Shown in pieces: positions 24,001 through 34,141 of a DNA stretch of 64,000 bases. A program made the translations under genes and the position numbers. Within the stretch, counting starts at the first letter, position 1. Each line of letters opens with the position of its first letter. The stretch is from Lotus japonicus (taxonomy: Eukaryota; Streptophyta; Magnoliopsida; Fabales; Fabaceae). The notes under the pieces were generated by a model, which worked only from the letters and a program-made list of their open reading frames with translations, was not told where the DNA came from and made no database searches. Where the stretch lies: NCBI RefSeq assembly GCF_012489685.1, contig NC_080043.1, forward strand, positions 80,492,292 to 80,556,291. The letters run 5' to 3'.

Positions 24001-24519
24001 CTGAAATTTCTGCATATAGTACCGGCTTTTTGAAGGACAAATTTCTTTCGATTTTCAGCAACTACAAAAGCAGACTATAGAACAAAATGAGTGTTAGTAA
24101 TTAATAAAAACCAGAATAATAAAAACCAGAATCTGAACTAAGCGTCAAGGTAAGTTAAGTTGCCTCAATCTCTTCCCAAATCTTGTCTTTGTATAGGCTT
24201 GTAGTGGTCGACCAATGATTGAACGTTATTGGAACATTTGTACGAGATAAATATCCAATATGTTCAACAAAGCTATTTTTTTGGGGTTTATTGGTTGACC
24301 CCAAATATTCCATCCAATCTAATTGACATAACAAAACATATTATTTTAAGAACATATAGTACAACACTTGCCCAATAGAAAAACAAAATATATTACCTCC
24401 AAATTTTCTCCTTTTTCTTTTGCGTTCATGACCTTCTTTGCGCAAGCCATTCCACGCTTAAAATCTCTACTCAAATTCTTCTCATTGGAAGGCACACTTT
24501 CATTGAGCGAAGAAGTCAT
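21085..24519 (-). pseudogene. CACTA second gene: Transposase_24-like N-part with Ulp1 (C48) protease-like C-part
   Basis: A multi-exon gene of the element. It starts at ATG 24519 (MTSSLNESVPSNEK; first exon to 24397). Further exon-like pieces read WMEYLGSTNKPQ (24318 down), PYRRSHMGAAIAEQN (~23700), EHPGRVRGIGSGVSK (~23280) and a DUF8039-like HLRVSIDVVDEDVAALPVP (~22800). The C-part is a Ulp1-type cysteine protease: SSEQVNYIHEAF (~22260), EHWVLIVIDVFKERIYYLD with the catalytic His (~22010), then NSVDCGYYVMKFM with the catalytic Cys (~21310). The last exon is 21180-21085 (YFEDCQFVSYNEEQLREVK). An in-frame TAG near 23990 and one exon junction with a phase mismatch indicate decay. Such fusions are known from plant CACTA elements; desumoylation activity would be inference. 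Confidence 0.75.
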
Positions 24520-26718
24520 TCTTTGTAAAAATAATTAGAACACACAAGTAAAACACCAATGCATAGTAGGATATGAAGATACACAAATAATAAATAAAAA
24601 TGCAATGAACATGCATGAAATATTTTGCAAAAAATTATCCATACATTTTCTAGTTCTTCTCCTTTTCCTATTCAGTTGGACAATTGTTTGTCCCACATTG
24701 AAACGAAGTGGTTTCTTAATGAAAATCCCCTCTTGATGATCATCTTTCATGAAGTAACCATTATCACCTATTGAATCATTTTAGAGTGATTGTGACATCC
24801 CAACAAAAGGATCATCCACAATAGGAATTTCTTCTTCATATTGATCATCAATGTTGTTGTTTGTTTTGTTTGTAAAAAGGACAATAGATAGTTTCTTGTC
24901 AGCTGGATCACTAACAAAGAACACTTGTTGGGCTTGAGATGCTAAAATAAAAGGTTCATCTTTGTACCCCACCCGATTAAGATCCACTTGTATGAACCCC
25001 ATTTCGTTGGTTCTAACACCGTTTTGGCTGTCAACCCATTTACAACCGAACACCGACACCCGAAACTTAGTGTCATCCAACTCCCATATGTGCTCAATCA
25101 CCCCATAGTATGACATGTTTGCATATATGGGGTTTTTGTCGTTAGAACTTGAGATATGCATAGACTAAGCAACAAGACTCACCACTATTTTGCCTTACAC
25201 TTCAATCATCTTGGACTTTTGTGTAGAACGTGCACCCATTAATTAGATAACCAGTGTAGGAAAATGCTTGTATACCCGGACCATAAGATAAGCATCTTAA
25301 CCTTTCTGAAACTGAAGGTGGATCTTCATCAACTTTGTTAAAAATATGATGTTTTAACCATTGTATAAAGGTTCGATTATGCTCTTTTGATATCCAACTG
25401 TCACTTCTATTTGGGTACAAACTCTTGAGCTCATTCTTGTGTTCAACAACATATGGCTCAACCTTGGTGGTGTTGTGTAAGACATACAAGTGTGCTTGCT
25501 CCCATTCTTTTTGGTTGGTACGACAAATATTTTAGATCCCATGATTCCTTCTCCTTCTGTTCTTTCTGAATGGCGAGACTTCGGAAGCCCTATGGAATTG
25601 ACATTAGATAAGTAATCAGTGCAAAATTCAACAGCTTCTTCTACCATGTATCGTTCAACAATACAACCCTCCGGTCGGCTTCGATTTTTCACATACCCTT
25701 TTAATATCTTCATGTAACGTTCCATCAGATACATCCATCTCATATAACATGGTCCGCATGATAATGTCTCTTTCACCAAATGAACAATTACATGAGTCAT
25801 TATGTCAAAGAACGAAGGCGGAAAATACATCTCAAGCTCACACAAAGTCAAGACAATTTCTTTTGTAACCTCGGTAACTTTTGAGGGTCAATCACCTTCC
25901 TACATATCGCTTTGAAGAAGAAACACAATCTCATTAAGGCATGCTGCACCTTTTTTGGCAAAATAGAACGTATAGCCACCGGTAACAAATACTCCATGAG
26001 AATATGAAGGTCATGAGACTTCAAACCTTTTAACTTGAGATCTTTCATTGATACGAGGTTCTTGATGTTTTATGAGAACCCCTCCGGAACTTTCACTCCT
26101 TCAAGGAACTCACAAAGAATAATTTTCTCATTTCTAGATAGAGTATAGGCCGCCAGAGGTAGGTACGTACGATTCCCCTTCTTCACCGGCCCCAATTCTG
26201 TTCTCATACCTATACTAACCAAGTCTATCCTCGCTTTGATGTTATCTTTAGTCTTACCCGGCATATTTAGTAATGTACCAATAACACTCTCATAAACATT
26301 CTTCTCAATATGCATGACATCTAGAAAATGTCTCACATATAGATCCTTCCAATATGGCAAATCAAAGAAAATAGACCTTTTCTTCCATCCGCTTTTGGGA
26401 AGCTGTTTCTGAAACTTCTTGCCGAATTTACAACTCAAGCCACTCACCTTAGCAAATAAATCAACACCACTCAACCCCTTAGGATCTAAGCGTTGTTCAG
26501 CACTCCCATTGAAAGCTTTTCTCCACGTCCTATAACGATGTCCTACAGGCAAAAATCTACGATGCCCAAGGAAAACATTTTTCTGACCATGTTCCAATCG
26601 CATGGTAGTTGTACCATCCTCACATATAGGTCAAGCACACTGTCCTTTAACGTTATATCCTGATAGATTACCGTATGTCGGAAAATCATTAATCGTACCA
26701 AACAACATAGCTCTCAAT

Positions 26719-28603
26719 CAGGGGCGGACCCACGTTAAACTCAGGGGGTTCAGATGAACCCCCTGAAAATGAAAAAATTCTCACTTACCTCCCTGTATAA
26801 TTTGTTTTTGAACCCCCTGAAATTTTTAATTTGCACCCAAGACACTCTCTTTCTCTCTCACGCACTCAGTACCCTCAGTCCTCACTCCTCACCCTCTTTC
26901 TCTCACTACCTAGGTCAAGCACACACACAAGCACCAGTGCACCACCACGACATCACGCCACCAAGAATGGGATCGATGTTGGTAGCCTCGCCTCCGTCGC
27001 GGTTGCGAATGCTTCGTGTTGAAGCTGGTTGTAAACAATGGGGAAAAGCTCAAAGCATGGGTTGATTACGAGGCTGGTTTGAAAACGTTGGAGGTTCGTT
27101 TGAGCAAAATGGGTGAACCCAGTTCTTTAGATCCAATCGTTTCTCACCCCATTGATCTGTTCAACGTCTGGAATCGCAAATCTGTGTTCGTGGGTATGAT
27201 TCTTCACCTATTTTGATGTTGATTGATTTTTTTTCCCATTAATTTTGATGGATTCTTCACCTGTTTTGTGGGTGTGTTGTGATCTGATATGAATTTTTGT
27301 GCTGATTGGGGGAATGGGGATGGAGCTGGTTTCGCTGTTTGCCAGTGTTTTTTGGTTGGAGCTTTTCTGATTTTTGCTACTGTTTTTAGATTTCATGGGA
27401 TTTTGGTTATGGAGGGTGTGATAAATAAACAAACAATGGTCTTGTGTGGCTGGTTAGGAAGTGCTTTTGGGATTTTGGTTAATTTTCACGGATACTTTGT
27501 TTATGTTGTTCTTGGCTGGTTAGGAAGTGCTTTCTGTCATGGGCAAAAGGAGTGTGGGTGCTGTCATGGTCTTGGGTTTAAAGTAAGGCATAAGTTGGCA
27601 ATGTGGTGCCAGTGGTGGGCAATGTTGGAATTGATTTCGTAGATTTAGCTTCCTTGCTGTTATGAATATACCATACGTGGTAGAGAGCTTTTGGATATGG
27701 CATCTAGGCAAGTGGAGGGTTTGATATCTATTTAGACAAGGGTGGGCTTTTGAGGACATTAGAGGCACATCGTCACTTTTGTACTTGTTTTTGGTTCTTA
27801 GAATTGAATTTTTGTAGGCAGGGGACATGGTATTGGGATCTTTGTATTATTTTTTCTCCTCCCTTTTTATATTGAATAAACAAAAAGAAAAAAATGAACC
27901 TTCACTTCCTTTAGCTAGTTATGGATTTGAAGCCTCTATGAATTGTATCGTTTTCTGCACTTTGTCCATCACAGCTTTGTCCTATTGTTTGTATAGTCTT
28001 GCAAATGTAAGATATGAGAGAATTGATCTATGAATTGTATCATTGTCTGCACTTTGTCCATGAATTGTATCCTTGTCTGCACTTTGTCCATCACATGCTG
28101 TTTTTTCTCCACCCTGCAGATGTAAGGTATGAGAGAATTGATGTGTCTATTGAGAAGCATACAAAAGATGATGAAAATTAGAGGCATAGGTTATGTGATT
28201 TGTGATTTTTTAGATGATGTTGTTGTTGTTGTGTATCTATATGATGTATAAAATTCTTTTGTAGGAGATTATGATTAGAAATTGTAGATTTACTGTAACC
28301 AATCATGTAAAATATTTGAACATCCTGTTTTGGGAGTCACTTTGATTATAATCTTGTTTATCAATTTTTGCACTTGGAAATTTTGTAATCTCAGATGATG
28401 CTTAGCTTAAGTGTCGTGTACTTGTGTTACCATATATTGCTACTTTTCCCCTTCAGCAAGAGTTAAACTGCTGATTTAACCCATGCGGCCATGCCTTGCT
28501 TTTTTTTTTTGCTCTTTCTTTTGTATAAATCTCACTATTTTTATCCATGTGTTCATTTGAAAAATTTAAACCCCCTGACCCCGGGGTCCTGGATCCGCCA
28601 CTG
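26719..28603 (+). mobile_element. hAT element nested in the CACTA transposase, carrying a lectin gene piece
   Basis: 1885 bp. The left end is CAGGGGCGGACCCACG; the right end on the other strand is CAGTGGCGGATCCAGG (13 of 16 identical). The 8 bp duplication CTCTCAAT flanks it exactly at 26711-26718 and 28604-28611. No transposase is present; instead it contains a fragment of an L-type lectin gene at 26963-27195 followed by intron-like sequence. It is a non-autonomous, gene-carrying hAT. Two near-identical phrases, 'atgaattgtatc' with 'gcactttgtcca', recur in 27940-28090, a local duplication. Confidence 0.92.
26963..27195 (+). pseudogene. Captured fragment of an L-type lectin domain (lectin receptor kinase type)
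   Basis: The frame reads NGIDVGSLASVAVANAS and then, after a one-step frame change at about 27015, LVVNNGEKLKAWVDYEAG, LEVRLSKMGEPSSLDPIV and DLFNVWNRKSVFVG. This is the second half of a legume-type lectin beta-sandwich as found in L-type lectin-domain receptor kinases (the V(G)ID, AWVDY and VFVG blocks). A GGTATG that may be an intron donor follows FVG. No kinase part is present. It was probably picked up by the hAT as genomic DNA and has since lost frame. Confidence 0.75.
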
Positions 28604-29785
28604 CTCTCAATGTGAAGTTTTCTTCCATATACCCATCATACACCTCCACACCTACGTCCCACAAATGCTTTAAATCTTCAATCAGAGGAGCCAAGTAAAT
28701 GTCTATGTCATTTCCTGGTTGTTTGGGCCCTGAAATTAGCACGGACAACATCATATATTTGCGCTTCATGCATAACCATGGAGGTAGGTTGTATATAGCT
28801 AAAATCACCGGTCATGTACTGTGACTGTTACTTTGAAGGCTATGCAGATTAAACCCATCAGTACACAATGAAAGTCGTAGGTTCCTTGTCTCTCGAGAAA
28901 ACTCCCCATTTTTATAATCAAATTTTTTCCACTGAGGAGAATCTGCTGGATGTCTGAGCAAGTCATCTTGTTCCCTTGTAGTATGTCATGTAAAGTGTTT
29001 TGCATCTACGCTCCGGAACATGCGCCCCTAAACCTCGGGATTATGGGAAAATACCACAACACCTTTGCCGGAGTTGACCCTTCTTTCTTGTATCGCAAGG
29101 AATGACATTTAGGACATGCCCCCAGTGTTGCATATTCATTTCGAAATAAAATGCAATCACGCGGACACGCGTGTATCCTCTCGTAGCCCATGCCAATAGA
29201 AGACATCATTTGTTTAGCCTCATATGTTTTACTTGGAAGCACATTGTCCTCTGGAAGCATGTCTTTCAAAAGAATAAGTAATTCAGTGAAACTCTTATCT
29301 GTCCATCCATTGCTCGCTTTCAAGTTAAACAACTTCAAGACAGCTGACAATCTTGTGAATTTAGAACATCCATTCTACAATGGTTTCTCCGCATCACTTT
29401 TCAATGTTTCAAACATTTTAGGGCAATCTTGAAAATCATCCTCAAACATATTTGCAAGCTCTTCAACACGATCACATTCATCTGCGTTAGTCTCCATGTC
29501 ATCATCACGTGAAGCATATCTCACATTAGACTCAGAACTTGTCTCTCCATGATTTGTCCAACATGTGTACCTTGGATCAATTCCATTAATTATTAGATGA
29601 TCTTTCAGCTCAGATTGATTGACTTGTCTTATATGGTAACAACGTAAGCAAGGGCATATGATATTATCAATGGCCTCGGCATGTTGAACCGCAAAACTGA
29701 CAAACTCGTTGACTCCACCCTCGTACTCATTCGACAAACAGTTCGCAAACATCCATTTTCGATCCATATTATCCCAATCTACCAA

Positions 29786-30589
29786 ACTAATTATTTACAA
29801 CAATTAACAAAAAAAATTACACAAAAGCATGAAAGATAAGGCATCAAATAGTAAAAGGAGAGTAATGGGTAAAAGCAAAAGCATACTAACATACAACCAG
29901 TTTGTTTCAAAGAATTCTAAAATGTTTAGGCTTTTGACTTTTGACTCTCGTTCCCTACTGTTTTGTTTCCTTTTTTTTTCACTTGGCCTTTGGGTCTGTA
30001 CAACACATTTTATTGGCACTTCTTGTGCTACCTATACTTATATATATTTGGCTCACCTAAAAAAAAGTACAGCCCCTATTCCAGACCCTTTTCCCCCTCT
30101 AAACCAACAAGCAACTAGCAAACATGATCCAAATTCGTTGAGGCGATTATATGGTCTTTTGGTGAGAGTGAGACATAGTAAAAATGCCCCCCACATAGAA
30201 GATTTCAGTGAATGATTACTACTTGCCACTTTTTGCCCGTTTGGAAGTCGCAAAAACAGTGTGAATTTGAACTGATACTCTTGGCTGTAAAGCCAAAATT
30301 GAAGCTACCTAATTGATATTCATAACCAAACACAATGTGAATAGAACAAACAAAAGATTTTTCTAATTGAAGTTTTGAACAGAGTCCAACAAACTACGAG
30401 TCTCATCTTGTATTCCCTCTTCATGCTTAATAGCATAGAGTATGGAGTATGATTATTTATTAGGACCATGGACATATACAATATCTCACAACAGACCCTA
30501 GGCTGCATTTACAAAAATGAAGAAAATCATACCATCAGATCAAAGTATTACCTTATGAGGAAGAAGAAAATTGTTTGAGGAGAGAAACA
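29786..30589. other. upstream region of the CACTA transposase, no gene
   Basis: AT-rich; the plus-strand frame at 29829-30215 is not supported. Probably the first intron and leader of the transposase transcript. Confidence 0.35.
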
Positions 30590-30800
30590 ATGGAACGTTG
30601 TTAATGAGAATAGGGCAACGAAGCGACACAAAACAAGAGCGGTAGCGGCGCGGCAGGGACAGAGGCGGAGGCGCCTGCGGCGGAAGGGACAGAGGCGGCG
30701 ACGGGGGCAAGGACGGCGAAGGCACGAGGTGCCGCAAGCTTTGAGAGAAGTAGCAGAGGTCGAGAGTCGAGAGAGGTAGCAGAGGTTGTGAAAGTGTGGA
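30590..30800 (-). promoter_or_regulatory. GC-rich block upstream of the CACTA transposase
   Basis: About 200 bp rich in CGG/GGC triplets (gcggcgcggcagggac and similar) in an otherwise AT-rich element, 0.8 kb upstream of the transposase start. Maize En/Spm has a GC-rich first exon that acts as a control region for methylation. Position and composition here suggest an analogous leader, but that is inference. Confidence 0.4.
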
Positions 30801-30894
30801 ACTGGTAAGGGTTTGCAGTTACGGCTGCAATTTTACAAAATCAATAAGGAAAACAATACTTATATGTAAAAATCGAATAAACTGACCAAAAGCG

Positions 30895-30975
30895 TATTGC
30901 AGCCCAGTGGAAAGGACTCGTTCTATTCTGTGCGGTACCCCGGGTTCGAATCTCACAGGAAACATTTTTTGAACC
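30895..30975 (+). repeat. tRNA-like segment inside the CACTA element
   Basis: Contains a box A-like agcccagtggaaaggactcg and a T-arm-like gggttcgaatctcacagg. A weaker related phrase follows at 31040-31080. It is more like a SINE head than a tRNA, since no acceptor stem closes. Confidence 0.35.
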
Positions 30976-31114
30976 CATTATTAAAGAAATCATCTAAAAC
31001 TAATATTAATACTATAAATTGTAGAAATCTATCATATAAAGAATCGAGTCTAGTGGAAAGACTCTTATGATTTTTTAAGGGATACGGAACCTAAATTCAG
31101 GATTTAATATTTGC

Positions 31115-31399
31115 GTGACTATTTACAGCGGTTAGTCTGATAAACGCTGTAAATAGTGGTACCTATTTTTTTTATAGCGGTTCAGTATATTAACCGCTCT
31201 AAAAGCCTATTACCGCTCCGTGTTTTTGTTTTTACAGCGGCCTCTGAGTGAACCATTGTTAATAGGCAATGCTTTTACAGCGGTTCATTATTCAACCGCT
31301 ATTAAAGCCAATAAACCGCTCCGTGTTTTTATTTTTACAGCGGCTGCCACGTGAACCGCTGTAATAAGGGCGCTTTAAAAACCCTTTTCTGGTGTAGTG
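31115..31399. repeat. CACTA right terminal and subterminal repeats
   Basis: About ten copies of acagcggtt / aaccgctgtaa spaced through 280 bp, ending in GGTGTAGTG. Mirrors the left array at 20223-20530. Confidence 0.85.
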
Positions 31400-31402
31400 T
31401 AT

Positions 31403-34133
31403 TGATGCATGATTGTTTTGATAGTGTCCATGTATATCGTTGTCATAATTGTTGAATTATGCTGAGAATTTATGATTGTATAGACCGTGAACACAGAGTG
31501 CTTACAAGTATAAGCAAGTATGGTCCGACAAGAGGTCTGAACTACTAATGAGGATCGAGACTTTCCTGGAAGATTACATTAGATTTTGGAAAGGAAGAAA
31601 AGACGTCAAGTTTGAGAATAAAACTTCATAATGAAACTAAATTAAGTTATAACGTTTTTAAAATCCAAAGAGAATTTTTCAATAGAAGACTTAGGATTTT
31701 GAAATGAGTTTCGAAAACGGAAAATGACGACGTTCCGAGTCTTGGAAAAAAGTAGAGAACCTGAGTTGAGGACATCTGATGGGCCGTCATGACGGGATAA
31801 GTCACTAGGGTGCGGGAGGCATTCCTTGCTGCTGAAGCAAGTTTGTCAAGGACCAATGTTTACCTTAGGGTACCGTAGAGACAATGTTTACTATCTAGAC
31901 ACGTGTATCCTTGTGAGGATGTTCGTTGTTTGGCTAACCTTAGTGCGGTCGTGCATTCATTTGTCGGAAAAGTACCAAGAGTACTTTTGGGCATGGCGGG
32001 GGGGGGGGGGGATGGTCAACCGGGAGGGTTGGATCGACCTGTCATGTCAGGCATAGTAAAGGGAAATTGTCAATCGGGGGTTGGATCGATTTTGCTATGT
32101 CATTAGAGTAAGCGATACCCGAGCGGAAATGGTTAAACACAAGGCATGTGTTGGGACTGACTCAATGGTGCCCAGCCTAAGTGGCAATTTTGCTGCCTTT
32201 CCAGATGATCCTTTTGAGCATACTATACAGCTAACATAATGTGTTGTTGTTGTGCCAATTGTGGCTTCTGGTATGATACCATAACTAGAATGGATAACTT
32301 GCCATGATATATCTTGATATTGTTTATGTTTAGCAATGTTATTTATTATTAATATATGACGTCATGCTTAGTATAATACATTATGCTGGGAAGTTGACCC
32401 TTGCATGCCTTTTTGTATTGCTTGTGTTTGGGCGGACGATAAACTACCAGACAGTGACATGTGACGATGTGAGCAGATGCTACACTACATGAAGGGTGTC
32501 GTTACGTAACAATTGTTGCATATTCCTCACAATAAGTTACATTTTTTCACAGTATTACGATAAAGTACGAGAAATTGTTACCAAATGGAATATGTAATGT
32601 TGAAACATAAAACCGTCGGAAAATGTTGCGTAAAGTTAAGAAAATATTTTTTCGTGTATATACTACACTTTTAAATTGTTGAAAAAGTGAAAGATATATT
32701 GTAGTGTAAATTTAGTTGTATCTATAACGTGTAATAACTAAGACAAACTATAATTGACGTAAATTCAAGAGTTATGATTCATCTACGCCTCTCACATTTT
32801 TTCCATCTTTATTTTCTATTTATTTCTCTCGAATAATTATATATCCCCACCTCATTTTTTAGGTGTGGAGAGGTGGAAGAAGAGAGAAATATGAAAGAAA
32901 GGAAAAAGAAAATAAATATTTGATAGGTAACTTGATTGATAGACAATAATGATATATACACGCCTCACTTTCAAAACACTTCATTTCCACATATTTTTAT
33001 TTCTATCTCTCTCCTCTTATCATTTATCACATCTCATACTTTATCTCTCATACTTTTCCTTTCCTTCCTATCTCTCTCTTCATTTCATCTCATTCCACCT
33101 CCAAGAGGTAGAGTTGTGTATGTATCATAACTCATCTCTCTTCTCTATCAATCAAATTATATATCACATTTTTACTTTCTTTCTCTCTTCTTTCTATCTC
33201 TCTCATTCTTCATCTCTTTTCACCTCATCATTTAGGTGTGAACAAAAGATTATTTAAAATTCAAATGTGGAATTGGCACCAATTATCATATGCCAAATCT
33301 CACCAAGGAAATAGGTGATCCAATTCATTTTGTTCAAGATATGAAAAGATGCCACGTTTTAAATGGCATATGATTCACATAGATTCTGCTGCTGGTAAAA
33401 GTAAATTTATAGTACATGTCGAACCAGGAGTAGGCGGAACAAATTAAAAAAGAAAATCTTTTGATTAAAACGTTCGCAAATCGTTTTATAAATGGAACTA
33501 ATCGTGTATTGAATTCTTACAGCAGACAAATTCAAGAGCGAACATCATTAAGCTAATGAGGAATCCAGATAACAATGATGCAAAATGAAAAGAAAAGTAA
33601 CCTTATTTTCTTGCACAATCTGATTATAACCTTTTGATTTGATTACACTTCGCACTAGCTACCTATACTAATCCCATGCCGTTAAGTTTTCCCTTTCATT
33701 CACGGAAGTATTCCATTCTCTAAGCACATACTCGTGTTTCTATTTGTTCATATCGTCCATTATTCTTTCTAACCTAATCATATGTATAACACTCTCACCG
33801 AACGACTTAATTTTTTCGTTGATGAAGTTTCACATCACAAAGACTTTGCATTCGGTAATAAATAGGTGATTGAAGCAGGATGATAAAATGGAAAATACAT
33901 GTCCCAATATCTATGATCTCAAAGCATAAAGTTAATTTTATGTTGGTGAGCTAGTCAATTCTAATTCTAAAGGCAGTTTCTAGTTTACCCCAAGTTGCCA
34001 CATTACTATGTCGGCAAGTTTATCGAGAACAATTTTAAAGTTGCTAGATTAACCTAATGATTACAAATATACAATCTTTTGGGGTATTTCTTTTCTATTA
34101 ATTAATTAATTAATTACTTAGTTTAAAGCTATT
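31403..34133. other. gene-free stretch; older repeat plus polypyrimidine tract
   Basis: 31403-32500 continues the repeat that the CACTA element split and has LTR-like texture. 32780-33240 is a pyrimidine-rich zone (tctctct, cttcattt) flanked by 'acctcattttttaggtgtgg' near 32850 and 'acctcatcatttaggtgtga' near 33222, possibly repeated MITE ends. A (TTAA)n run lies at 34101-34125. No gene seen. Confidence 0.4.
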
Positions 34134-34141
34134 GATTCTAC

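Larger units (their letters stand above)
24781..29785 (-). pseudogene. TNP2-like CACTA transposase, broken and split by a hAT insertion
   Basis: On the minus strand the domains follow the family order. The transposase-associated domain is at 29785-29375 (DRKWMFANCLSNEYEGGV). A Cys-rich block is at 29350-29006 (HACPRDCILF, ATLGACPKC). The Transposase_21 core at 28808-28566 (GPKQPGNDIDIYLAPLIEDL) continues after the hAT at about 26710-26070 (PYWKDLYVRHFLDVMHIEKN). A DUF4218-like part is at 25851-25500 (ELEMYFPPSFFDIMTHVIVH), and a DUF4216-like part at 25161-24781 (FRVSVFGCKWVDSQNGV). Several frameshifts and stops separate the pieces. The reading across the hAT joins cleanly at the duplicated CTCTCAAT, so the insertion is younger than the gene. 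The family catalyses cutting and joining at CACTA ends. This copy is inactive. Confidence 0.9.
20223..31399 (-). mobile_element. CACTA (En/Spm) transposon, 11.2 kb, with transposase and Ulp1-like gene
   Basis: The left end reads CACTACACCAAAAAAGGAC and the right end, on the other strand, CACTACACCAGAAAAGGGT. The 3 bp duplication TAT flanks it (20220-20222, 31400-31402), as in CACTA elements. Subterminal arrays of the motif ccgctgtaa occur at both ends. Both genes run on the minus strand: first the TNP2-like transposase (29785-24781), then a second gene (24519-21085) with Transposase_24-like and Ulp1-like parts. The transposase is interrupted by a hAT element, and both genes carry stops or shifts, so this copy is probably not autonomous, although its ends could still be mobilised. 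Confidence 0.93.

Noticed and set aside
24535..24750. 71-codon minus frame as a separate gene
   Set aside because: It lies between the two CACTA genes and, although basic (RKRRRTRK), has no start or domain support; probably the 3' part of the transposase transcript or a leader.
30905..30966. tRNA gene
   Set aside because: Box A- and T-arm-like motifs are present but no acceptor stem or anticodon arm folds; kept only as a SINE-like repeat.
32460..32640. Another CACTA end (cactacatgaagg)
   Set aside because: No partner end, subterminal array or TSD was found nearby.
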